The notes under the pieces: model-generated | Told to the model about the DNA's origin: nothing | Database searches by the model: none | Seen by the model: only the letters and a program-made list of their open reading frames with translations | Assembly (NCBI GenBank): GCA_008360955.1 | Contig: LUCM01001935.1 | Span: 142,437 to 206,436 of the forward strand | Length of the DNA stretch: 64,000 nucleotides | Direction: 5' to 3' | Source: Fasciolopsis buskii | Taxonomy: Eukaryota; Platyhelminthes; Trematoda; Plagiorchiida; Fasciolidae | Shown here: one piece after another, positions 25,126 to 36,050 of the stretch | Numbering within the stretch: the first letter of the stretch is position 1 | Layout: each line of letters opens with the position of its first letter | Made by a program: the position numbers and the translations under genes

Positions 25126-25559
25126 TCTGTCTCATTACACAAGCATTACTGTTCACTGCGTAGATCTTTTTACCCGTAATTTCGCAAACCTGGCAGACCA
25201 TAATGCCTGAGTGTTTCAGCCACTCATGTAATAGCGTTTCTCGTTTGCTCCAGATATCACTGGTCTGTTACCGTTTATCGCCGTTTTGCACATGATAGGC
25301 ACAGAATTCTGTTATCCATGCAAAGGACCAAAGAGGGGTTCTTCATTTGCACAACTGGACGCTTGGTCCCTTTCGCCACTAGGAGCCGAACATTTTCATC
25401 ATTTGTCAAAACTTTGCCCTAAAGCTTCGGCGTTTTTCGTTATCTCCATACTTGCGGTGGGTCTCGTGATCAGGCTTGGTGACGACACGGGAAGGCTCAG
25501 GTTTCTGCTTCTCACCAACCACCCAATGACATCTATCATAAGTAGCAGAAAGATCTGCC

Positions 25560-26200
25560 AAACACTGCTGCCTAAACTTGCTCAAGCCATCTGGTCAGAA
25601 CGGCATTCCACCCGTGATCCTTAAAATGTGAGCCTCTGATTTAGTCCCTCGTTTGCCTGGTCTTTTCTGCCTTTCTGTCCATCTTCCACCGTGTCCAGTA
25701 CCTTGGAAACACCGAAATTTTCTCCGTTCCCATGTGTGGCAATTTCTCCGACCCGAAAAGTTACCGTCCGATTTTTCTAATATCGTTCATGTGGTGAGTG
25801 TTCGAAACCGTAATCTCCTACCATCTACGAACGTTTCTGGAACGTGACGGAACAGTGAGCCACAACCAACATGGATTCTGGCAACGTCGTTTTATCTATT
25901 TTATTCTGGCTCTCCCAGCACACTCGCCGCACTCGATAACCGCGAAGAAACACTCTCGGTTTCGTTCGATATCTCTAAGGCCTTTGATCGAATTTTGCAA
26001 GAAGGCCTATTAGCGAAGCTATCCATGTCCAGCCTTCCTTCAACCACCCTTATCTTAAACATCAAGTTTCTAAAATAAGCGGACCATTTCCGTCCCAGTC
26101 GATGAGGTTCAATCTCAGCTGTTTCACCAGCCAATTATCAGGCTGTTGTCTCATTGTCCTTTTTCAGTTACTTCTGATCTTGCTTTTTTACTTTTGAAAC
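25560..26200 (+). pseudogene. LINE reverse transcriptase, decayed
   Basis: Motifs occur in order. LLKPSGQNGIPPVILKM (~25575-25626) is the K..GPDGIPP block. PKSYRPIFLISF (25753-25788) is the YRPI block, followed by a stop at 25795. ETVISYHLRTFLERDGT then HNQHGFWQRR is the NQ.GFR block. VSFDISKAFDRI (~25962-25994) is the first catalytic-Asp motif. VSPANYQAVVSL (~26110-26150) is a ruined PQGS motif. At least one frameshift separates the YRPI and SKAFD blocks. The F-ADD box is not preserved. In life the domain would copy the element RNA by target-primed reverse transcription; this copy cannot. Confidence 0.75.
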
Positions 26201-26639
26201 CTTGCTTCGACAATTCCTGTACTTTTTATCCTCGTACGTCTATCAACTTCTCAGACCACTGACCATCATTGCCAAGTTTCTGTCTGGATGTGTCGTACCT
26301 CTCTCTGTCAATCCTCTTTTTTAGCAGAATTGCTCAACTGTGAAACACGCTTTTTCTTCGTTTTCAGACCCATTGATAATCTCCAATTGTCTAAAGACAG
26401 AGTCAACAAACTGGTTCTTACCTCAATGCTTCCCACAAACCTATTTTACGGTATGTTGTCCGAATATGAGGTTTGCAGCTTAAGCTTCAAATAACTTTTT
26501 TGTGTAGCGAAAAAACTATCGGATTTTAGTTAACTTTTAGTACTGCTAAACACTCGGTACCCGGTTGCGGAAAACACCTTAATAGGACAATTTCACCCTT
26601 CAGGAAATTGCACTAGCGGTCACCCTAGGCATCCTTCCC

Positions 26640-27280
26640 CACAGGGTCGGTGTTTTTCTTCTCACTAAGTGTAGTTGGTGCAACACTTCTGAGGTTAACG
26701 CCAGCCAGTGTGAAATTTCCAATCGTCCCACACTGCTTCTTCCACGGCCACCGAATTACTTGTACTACTTGCGGCGTAGCAGATCAAACGGGAGCAAAAG
26801 TATTCCAAAAATTCTGCCGATTGCTCGGATAGTGGTCAAGCTGATAAGGTCTTTTGACGCGATCGAGTCCTCTCACCGCCGACCATATTTCCCACTTGGA
26901 AGCACTTTGTTGGCCGTGGCTCCTTCTTTCCATTAACGAAAGATATGAAAGGCAGGGGATGAGAAGGAAATAAAAGAAAATTCCAAAACATTGTGTTGTC
27001 TCTTTGTATCTTTTCTTCCTCTACTGGTAATCTGCCGATATCACCTTTTCACACACATACCTGCGCGTATGTCGTTTGTTTTTGTCAATCCCGGATCTGA
27101 TACTCCAAATCTCAGGTGATGAACAAAAGCATCTCAAAATAAAAGCTTTTCTTCCTTGAAGAGTCCGAAATTGTGTCCATGGACATGCGTTGAATGTATT
27201 TTCTTTACATCCCACTCTCCTTTTCTCACGGATCCTGCTTGTTCCACGACTCAACTCCTAGCCAAATTAGAATCCATCAA
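26640..27280 (+). pseudogene. LINE C-terminal region, decayed and interrupted
   Basis: VKLIRSFDAIESSHRRPYF (~26836-26892) matches the LIxxxxxxxSLxHRRxVA block near the C-terminus of CR1/Jockey-type proteins. A later piece (~27170-27250), with HALNV, then LLFSRILLVPRLNS, matches the terminal R..F..SF..R....WN block. The gap between them (~26940-27140) has no family resemblance and may be an insertion. Confidence 0.5.
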
Positions 27281-30200
27281 CATGGATACGTCGCATTCAA
27301 TACCGTGTCAGTAAACTGGTGTTTACCTTTCAAATACGAAAACCCAGACAGAATTTCGAAAATCGCTGGCAGCCATTTGTAAATTCACTAGCCAATGTAG
27401 TCCCTCTGCCTTATGGTAATTTAAGCTTTTTTGAAACTTGATTTCAAGGTTCCTGTCCTGAGTTTGCTAATAATTAACCGTGTTTAGTTGCTCTCCGTTT
27501 AAGTTCGACTGACTGAATTCGACAATTAACAGCTGGGTGTTGCCTAGCTCTATCCAACAACATGTAGTAGTATTCAGTCAATATTCATAGAACTGTTCGT
27601 CTGTTTTTCATTCACAAACATCCGTCTGCTCTGAATTTCGCGTTTTTGAAGAGTAATCCTCTGTACAAGCTCTTCCTTAGTGTATCCGGCTCAGGAACTG
27701 AAAAACGATTTCAATGAATCGCGCACTCATCGAACAACGTTGAAGACAAAGAAACAAGTCCTAGCTGTAAAACCTTCCAGGCGTTTGAAACGGGAAGCAG
27801 CAAAACTCTTTTCCTTTCCGAATGATTTCTCCGGTATGGAGGTCGTTAAAATAGATTTATCGTTACAATCGCTCTTTTCGGACGTTCGACAAAGTGCGGC
27901 CTTTTGCGTCGTTGAGTAGGTACCTGGCATCGTTTGGCAGCCTAGGATTGTTTTCACGAGACATGGCCTGGGTTGTTGTAAAAGGGCATTCTCTTCTCCA
28001 TTAATGAAATCCATACCACGACAGCAGATCACTTTACTGAGTCATGCAACTGACACTCATAATGTACCTGTTCACGATATGGGATTTTCAAAAGCTTCTT
28101 ACTCTAAGTCGGGATTGTTGCAAAATATTTTGAAGCTGCGAAACAATGGTCGGCCGCTACCAAAAGGTACGTGTGTTTTCGGGTGGATCCTCTCCAAATC
28201 TACGCTCTAGTCTGGTTCTATAAAAGCTATCTGTGTTTGATAAGTGTTAAAGTGTTATAAAAAACGAAGTAGTCTACATTAAGCATTCTGTTGTTGCAAT
28301 AGCCGCCATTCTGGTAGACTGTGCATTGGGGAAAATTTGTTTGTTTTATGATTTCATCGCGCATAACTCCTAGTCAGAACCTGGTTGTTCGCATGAGATC
28401 GATCAATCTAAACAGTTGGCTGTTCTAGTGTCAGCCTCTTTATTAATATTATCACAGTCAAATGAAACTGTTTCATTCGGTTGTTTCATGACTAGCGCTG
28501 GTCCATTTGCTCACCCCACCAAACCGCGTTCCAGTGAACATCCAAATTTCGTGAACCTCAATTGGTAATTATCAGTCTGATCAGGAAACACCTCATTTGA
28601 ACATTTTGGATCACCACTATGGCGAGTAACACCGTCCATTTTCCTCAAATAAAACCAATTGCAATTAGATTCTTCCGTTTTTCTCCATCAGCAGAGAACT
28701 CTACGAAAGAAGTCCCAAACTTCAATTACGGAAAAAAAGCTGTCTGCGCAGTCTAACAGAATCTTACCGGAGGGCTCACTTGAACATCAGTGGATATTGC
28801 TACCCTTTCGTTTTCCTTACAAGTGGTCGTTTTTGTTGTGTCCAGTGTTCACAAAAGTCCCAATTGAGTCCATTTTCTAGCTCCGGACAAACTCGTGGAT
28901 TCCTATTGTATTGAGCGCATTATTTTCACCATCACCACCACCACAACCAGTGTAACTGTCTTGGATTCATCTACTTAATTGTTCACTTACCTATTTACTA
29001 ACTACACCAAGCCAGGTGTGCCTGCTGCACAACGTTTTCGATTGTCGTCATTAGTTGTCGGAAAAAAGCGGGCATCGGAAACACCTGAGCACATTGTCTT
29101 TCTTCGGATTCATACTGCGCGTTTGTCTTTTAACAGACCGGAGGCGGAAGAAGTGGGGTCTCGAAAAGCAATCTTATACGACCAAATTGAAGTATCCACA
29201 TTCCACTGGTCATTGTATTCATTTAACAAGTGAAGCTTGTATAGAAACGAAAGTTTTCTTGGCCGGAGATGTTTTGTGTATGACCATAGTTTCGTTCGAG
29301 ACGTTCCTCTTGATAGGCTAAATACGTTTGGATTTAGGGGACTTTTTGAATTAAATGTCTTTTGTAAGAGTGTCACTTTGTTCCTCATAACTTATTTCTT
29401 CCTGCTTTCACGAGCGAATTGTATTTCTACCACATCCGGCACTATCTAAGACTCTGTCTCAAATTTTTATCAGTTAATGATCGTTGTCACTGGCAAAGTA
29501 TTGAACTAGCGTTTTTGGCTTGTGTGAGGCCTTTGAACTATGGGCGATAAGACTGAGTAATCAAACTTTCATTGTGGAAAACACGGACAGTTCGAAATAT
29601 TGAATCGGACGTAATATCAGACAACAAGCATGCAGAATATGTCTAGCCAGTGGAAATTGCTAACAAGAAATCCTTGATAAAATGACACCGGTAAGTACCA
29701 GTTGAGTATTAATCTGCCACAATCTGCACCAATGCATGAATGACTATGATGAGACCAAACAAAAGTTTAACGACTCAGGAGTCCTAATGATGTGACATGA
29801 AAATGATCCATTCGAACAACTGGATAAAACAGATCTCAAATAGCACTTAAATTATGATAATCATCAACAGAGATCTATCACAATTTCACCAAAATCGCCA
29901 GATTCGTTGGAAAAATTATTCAACGAACTATTGCAATCGAGCTGACGACAAAAGACAGTTTTGCACAGTAATTGTTTTCGATTGCTACTTCGGATTAGCG
30001 ATTTTCAAAGGCTTCTGGCTGTTCTGTTCGTTCTTTTACTAATAAATAACTACCAGATTTGAAAAGATTTAAAAAGATTGCTAGTGAATGTACACTAAGA
30101 CCTCTAATATTGTCCAGACCAAACCCAGTGGTCAGAGCACATGAAAACATCAGTGTACACAAAACTCCCTGTGTTTGTTCAACGTCGAACGGTGAACAAA

Positions 30201-31744
30201 ACAGGGCAAAAAGGAAAGTCTGGTGGATTCGTGGATTCAAAATTGGTTAAAATTGGGCCGGAGATAGTTGCACAAAGTAACTGAACCTTAGTTTTTGTCT
30301 AGCAATGAAACAGTTGGAAGGAACGTCTAAACTACTCTAAAACCTGCTCTACATGGAGCAAGATTGTTAGGAGGACTGATCGACCAATCATCATCAACTT
30401 TCAAATTTGAGAATCACACAATGCAAACCATTGTGGCCGGTCCGTTTTCCAGTCAGTAACTTCTATCAAATATTTTGGCCATGGGATACCATAGAGTTAA
30501 CTTGTGATTAAAAACTTTTCATTCGATCTGCTGTTAATGCTGTTCGTTTAGGAAGTGAAGTGAACAATGTGTCCAGTGTAAAAAAACCGCTTCAAAAACC
30601 ACTCATGTTAGGTTTGACGATAGTACAAATTTACTATAACAGCAAACGCATACTTCCATATAAAAATTTGAAAGCTGCTTTGGATCGATACATGAAAGCA
30701 TCAATGATTCTGGTATCTCATACAAGTAGGCAAGTAAGTGTAGCAAAGTAAGTAAGCAAAGAAGTAAATTATTAAGTCCGTCGGCCACCTAGTCACCCAA
30801 TTACTCGCACATTCCCACACGAGCTCGCTTACCCGCCCAATCACTCGCTTGCCGTGTTAATTCACTGTTCAAACAAACTCCCTCGCTTGCTCAGTCAGTC
30901 GCAAAGCTCGTTTAACAAGGAGCTTATTCATGAATTATCCATTTCCTGTATCATTTTCACGGATTTCATCATATGTTGTCCCCACTCTTCAGCTGTTCAA
31001 CAGCCTAATTTTTGTGCGCACTGTTGTTTCTCCAGCGGAAGAGGTGCATTCTGCTCACCGTGTGTCATACTCGTGACGGATATAACAAATAGTTCACACA
31101 TGGAAACAAGCATAAACATGGGAGGGTTTGTCTGTGCAGCTTAGATGAGAACCCAACGGATCAGCTTATTCTGTTCCTTTTCAAAACAATATCCCTCATC
31201 CTGTTCTCCGTGGTTGTGTGTGTGTGTGTGTGGCATACGATGCGGGGAACGAATTGTCTAATCACTGAGTTAACAACTAACTGCAGGGGGTGATTAGTTT
31301 CGATTGGCATGGTGCGCAGACTCGGTGAGCTAAATGGTCACCAAGCTGCGCACTCAAGCCAGATGGTTTTGCGGATTAACCATACTTCGGAGATTTTCAT
31401 CATTCGCGTAAGATCTACCACAAACACACATATGGTCAATGTTTCGTCTGCTCATGCCTTCACTGGCATGCCCAGAATACCCAAATTCTCGATTCCGCGC
31501 GCGTTTAATTTCATATATAGGTGGAATGAATGAAAATTTTTTGCTCTGTTCGTTAGAATTTGATTTATACAGGTATTGTTCATACCATACGTGTGGCTGC
31601 TTTGGATTCACTTGAAAATTTTCAGTCAAACAGTGGATTATAGTGAATATTGCGGAGCGCACTTGATTCTTTTCTGTGCATCCGAGCTTTCCATTTTTCT
31701 CATAGAGAAGATTAGTTATTACATTTTAGTAGTAGGAGATTGAA
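27281..31744. other. No supported gene
   Basis: Several 60-100 codon frames exist, such as plus 27680-27919 and 28979-29233, but none shows a family motif or a convincing acceptor-donor pair. A GTAAG-rich stretch followed by CTCGCTT/CTCACC-rich sequence lies at 30720-30900. A (TG)n run is at 31214-31232. Confidence 0.35.
31214..31232. repeat. (TG)n microsatellite
   Basis: Nineteen bases of alternating TG. Confidence 0.85.
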
Positions 31745-31935
31745 TGTTTACATGAAATAATTCACCATGTGATATCATCGCTCAACTCACCATAAAGAAA
31801 CCATGGAAGCACTGTACAGCTGTTTCATCCTTGTTAGGAATCATCAGCAGTGCATATCCACCGCGCCCGAACTGGGACGCGAACCCGGGACGAACGATTC
31901 TGAGCTAACGGACAGTAACCGTGCAAATCAGTGAC
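31745..31935 (-). mobile_element. Hammerhead SINE, copy B (best preserved)
   Basis: On the minus strand the order is an A-box-like TTAGCTCAGAATCG (31894-31910 region), a B-box-like GGTTCGCGTCCC, the hammerhead at 31860-31804, then a tail ending near ATTATTTCATG. The tRNA-like boxes suggest pol III transcription, as known for hammerhead-bearing SINEs of schistosomes. The A-to-B spacing is shorter than in true tRNA genes. Four family members are visible in the window (A-D). Confidence 0.7.
31804..31860 (-). ncRNA. Type I hammerhead ribozyme, near-intact core
   Basis: Read 5' to 3' on the minus strand the parts are as follows. TGGA and later TCCA close the outer helix I. GCACTG and CAGTGC form inner helix I. 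CTGATGA is the catalytic box. TCCT-AACA-AGGA is stem-loop II. GAA is followed by ACAGCTGT and then A, the expected cleavage position (GUA triplet). All invariant core bases are present. The pair next to the core in stem II is T-T instead of the usual G-C, which should weaken activity. Helix III is an eight-base perfect palindrome with no loop, so it is unstable as a monomer but would form a full helix between two molecules. Confidence 0.75.
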
Positions 31936-31984
31936 GGATAGGTGCAACATCATGTGGTGAAGTTCAACAAACCGTTCACAGCCT

Positions 31985-32220
31985 GCCCGGTAGCGTATTG
32001 GCTAAGGCGTTCGACTAAGGTTAGTTATTATTAGGAAATAACGAAGCGCGGAACGCTCCCATAGATGTCAACATGTTGTCGGTGCGGTGACAAAGCAAAT
32101 TAAATATGCGATGTTAACAGTTCCTAACAAGGATGAAACAGTTGTGCAGTGTTTCCTAGGGTTCTTTGTAGTCATTTGAGCGTTCATATCGCATAAATAA
32201 TTTTGTGAAGTTGATAATTG
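31985..32220 (+). mobile_element. Hammerhead SINE, copy C (decayed)
   Basis: The plus-strand head TAGCGTATTGGCTAAGG is A-box-like. The ribozyme relic at ~32104-32156 keeps TTCCTAACAAGGATGAAACAG, identical to copy B across stem II and the GAAA junction. The CTGATGA box has become GTTAACA and the base before the cleavage point is G, so it cannot cleave. The tail follows that of copy B (TTCTTT, then GTCATTTGAGCG). It is inverted to copy B, head to head, with about 50 bases between. Confidence 0.6.
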
Positions 32221-34066
32221 TTTTCCACTTCAGTTTGGTCATTAATGATAATTTCCGAGCTGCGGTGACGTTTTACCCAAGTTTATAACCTTACTACTAC
32301 CAAAACTACTGCTGTCACTAGTACTACTGTCACTGCCAACAAGGTCAACACCAACAAGACCAGTGATAACAACAATGATGGTGACTATTTTTTTTTCACC
32401 AAATATGCTCAATCTGCCTACATTACATTCGGATCGACACCCATGGTGGTGCAATCTCATGGTACACATTCCGTGAGCATTCGTTCGTTAAACACGAAAG
32501 GGCGTGAATCTACCAACACAGCTCAGTATACCTTATCCAAGTGTATTTTCATCTGTTCTTTACAGCAAGTTCAGTTAATCATTTTAGTGGGAATCTACCA
32601 TATATCTGTTCCTTTTTAGAATGACGCATTCGAGCGAAGAAGTGATTCATTTCAGGTGTTTACACGATACGACGTGCATTCCATCACGGTCTGTCATTGC
32701 TTAAAATCCGCCCTACAGCTCATTCCTAGTTTGCTTGTTTCCAACTCAATGGACAGTCTTTTTTTCTTCCCTTCGGGAAAGCCTAAAAGATGAGTTGTGT
32801 AGACAACCCCCGTTGTGCACTTATCTGTACCGCTGGTCAAAAATCAGTCGTTCTCATTTTGCACATGCCTTTCGGTCTTTTCTTCTCTCTCTATAAACTC
32901 CCGTACCATGGTGACGTTAGGTTCAGCATAGTTTGCATTCCATTCTTATCCTCCCTCGTGTGTGTTTGTGTGCACGTAAGCGAGTGTGTGGAAGTAAGTG
33001 TATGGCAGTATGTACAAATATTGGTCAGTCCGAGTCAGCTTTCGTAACACCCGAGCAAGCCTAGAAGCAGCTATAAGACGTTGCGTGCCTTTAAGGATTT
33101 GAAAACAGCTTCAGATACTTCTGGTATGCATTTGAATCGGTGCCTACTCAGCACGGTGTAATTTTTAGAAGTTGCCTGGACTCACGCACCAGACCTGGGG
33201 AGGTGCACTCACATTCCGCGGGCGGCAACACCTAATCTGTGCAGGGGTCGGATAAACGTGAATTCTCCCTCTGTACAAACTAGGATGTGCACAGGTGCGC
33301 AGGTGCATTTGGATTTCTGTTCCGCAGCCCACGAGGAGAAATCTACGGTGCCAAATATACCACTGCAGTTCCCAGCCTAATAGAGGGTCGGTTTAAGATA
33401 GCCACAACCGATTAATTGGACACACAATGACCTGAATGTTGGACGATCACTTGGATAAGTTAGTCAATAGGAAGTGTTGGTGATTTGGCTTGTCTTCCCC
33501 GAGCCACTTTCGGTTGATTGGTTTGCGATTTACTGCATGTGAATGGTTGAAAATAGTGTGTTCATTTGCTGGAATGAACTTAACAGATCGAGGCAGATGG
33601 AGGCGAAATTGGAAAATATCACGTAACCGCCCTTTCTTGATAGAGCAGGGGACGAAAGTGAGCGATTTGTAGCATACAAACGATTCCGTGGCATCAAAAC
33701 TTTTAAAACGATAGTAACTGAACAACCAATAGGCACAAGTCCACCAGTTTGATCAGAATCGGCGTGTAGAGGGATGGAATCCGGGATGAGTTTAAGGGTG
33801 TAAATTCGATCGAATTCCAACTTAACTTATTCCTCTGGTGTGCATAACCTACCCTTCTTGGTATTACTGACCGCATTCGGTATTCTGCGCTCTAGATAAG
33901 TATTTTAGTCTACAAAAAACATTCTGTCATTGAAAGAACCGCATTGTCTATTTTGAAGTCCTGACAAATGTAGGCTGAAGTGGAGCTTCACCGAGCATTT
34001 AAATAGAATTACCGTGGCTAAATCACAAAGACTAACGGTTTAAATGGCAAATTTTGTTCAATAGAT
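32221..34066. other. No supported gene
   Basis: Only short chance frames and a TG-rich patch near 32955-33005. A minus frame at 33447-33820 has no recognisable motif. Confidence 0.35.
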
Positions 34067-34269
34067 TTTTATTTCCACTGGTCGGGGAGTTAAGCTCTCG
34101 AGGAAGCGATTGCTGGTGCATTCACGATACATCATCCAACACCGAAAATCACGGAAGCACCGCCAAGGTCTTCCATCCAACTCGAACGTGGAAATTCATT
34201 GCTGGTGATTTCCAGCAGACAGAGAACAACTGTACTGTTTCTGCGGTTCTCGTTAATGAACTGGATGGG
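34067..34269 (+). CDS. Weak candidate exon, cysteine-bearing
   Basis: An acceptor-like TTGTTCAATAG precedes an open stretch of about 67 codons containing GSDCWCIHDT and WKIAGDF-like text (WKFIAGDFQQTENNC). It ends at a possible donor (GATGG|GTAGTA), just before a TA microsatellite. No partner exon was found on the plus strand and no family is recognised. It may be chance. Confidence 0.22.
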
Positions 34270-34272
34270 TAG

Positions 34273-34298
34273 TATATATAAATATATATATATATAAT
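34273..34298. repeat. (TA)n microsatellite
   Basis: TATATATAAATATATATATATATAA type run. Confidence 0.8.
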
Positions 34299-36023
34299 GT
34301 ATGCATGCACTTTTATGTATTTGTGAAACTCCAGGACATGTCTATATTTTCCAATGTATCAAGGTTCCCATGGTGTGGTACATATTCGCATGCAATCACA
34401 TGCAATTGAACACACGTGCCTTAATCTGTTCTCATCCCCATAAGCTTATCTACCCGCTTATCCAAATGAGGATAAAAATCCAGCACCTATTTCACAGTGA
34501 ATAAGACGCGCGATAAAGACGCGTAACGAGAACAGGCCTTGAGTTCTCAGGAGCTCATCCACACCTCTCTGGCCCCCACCCCAGACATTCCACCATCGTG
34601 ACCATCGTCTCCACACCTACTCAAACCATGTTTCACACTATTGTCCAGAAACCAGGACGTACGTGCTTCTGGCGATTATGGTGACGAGTCCGAATGTGTG
34701 CTTAATGTCCCCCAAGACCAGTGGGAGAGGGTGCAGTCTTGATGGGATGCACACGTGAGCATGCGCGCCACAGAATTCTCCCATCCCACAACTACGAGTC
34801 GCATTCGGTGATCGAACAACCCCAAAAAATTAAAGGTTGTCGTAGAGTGTAAAAGGATATTCACGTGGATTGACTAAATGTTCATGATACGGTAACTTTT
34901 ATTGAGATATATAAATCTGGATATTCGCTGATCAGGAAATGGAAAAAAGCGTTTGATTTATTTCACTTGAGTAAAATATCGGTGGCGATGGGTTTGCGTA
35001 TGCTGAGAACGTGCCTCCACAGCGCTATGATAGTGCTGTTAGAAACGGACAGAATTGCCGGCCAGTCCAAAGACGAAAACAGTGAGAACACTGAAAAGCT
35101 GTTTCATCCGTTTGCGTGCCAGACATACTTTCGACTTAAAAAAAGGACAAAACTTCACCAATTGGTATCAGGTTATAATTTGTGATCCGCAATTTGTACT
35201 GGTCCTTGTGCCTAAATATGAATGACACTTTGTTAGAGAAAGACTTCGGAATAGAAAGGGCTGTATGATCAATGGAAACGACAAAAGTTGGACAGCACTA
35301 AATCGCCAAGGTTTAGACTCGTGGCTTGTCATCCTCTTCATTCAGTTCCTGGGGTTTTTATGATCTGTTCTTCAAAAGTTCGGTAAAATGACCGCTAGTT
35401 TGGTCTAAAGAGAGTTCCTGTTTCGCTAGAATTGACAACAGGTGTGAAATAAAAGTTATACACAATCTAGCATGTGCAGAAGATTACGTACTATCGTTAC
35501 CCAGTGAGTTTTTAAAATTGACATGAGATGTAGTACTAACTGAATTTGTATACCTAAATACCTATTCACTGTAGCAACACTTTTCCATTGTCCCTCTGTT
35601 AGTGTTCGCTTTCTCCAGCTTTAATCTGTGTCTCGATTTCACTGTCTGATAAATATAAACTTCAGTCTAATCACCACATTGACGTCATCTCATTTCTCGC
35701 GTGTTTCGATCGTGAGACCATGACTTGCACCGACAGTTTACCATTTCAACCGATCTTTATTGGCTTGCTCATTCTGTCCCAAATTTTGCTCTGGTTTTGA
35801 TCAGATCCATTTGGTTTGACATATAAAATAATTAGCTCGCAGCGGGTCCCATTTCATGTTTGATAAATTAGGGAAAAATAATAAACATAGGAAGATTGTT
35901 TAAAATCGCCATTGGACTTATTGTAACTATTGTTTGCTAATCAGTTGAAACTAGCAACTAAGAGCGGCAGTCTGATTGTGTTCAGTGCCCTCAACTGCGG
36001 TCGTGCCGATGTACATGTTCACT

Positions 36024-36050
36024 GGTGTGTGTGTGTGTGTGTGTGTGTGT
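36024..36050. repeat. (GT)n microsatellite
   Basis: Twenty-seven bases of alternating GT. Confidence 0.9.

Larger units (their letters stand above)
24500..27280 (+). mobile_element. Decayed CR1/Jockey-type LINE
   Basis: Fragments of one non-LTR retrotransposon polyprotein appear in the right order on the plus strand: endonuclease remnants, linker, reverse transcriptase, C-terminal region. They are split among frames by stops and small indels. The C-terminal part seems interrupted by about 200 bases of unrelated sequence at ~26940-27140. No poly-A or 3' microsatellite is obvious, so the element ends are uncertain. Confidence 0.7.

Noticed and set aside
25901..26134. Minus-strand 77-codon frame over the LINE.
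   Set aside because: It is the antisense shadow of the plus-strand reverse transcriptase motifs.
35085..35125. AGCTGTTTCATCC resembled the end of the hammerhead SINE in minus sense.
   Set aside because: Similarity stops after about 30 bases and includes neither stem II loop nor catalytic box.
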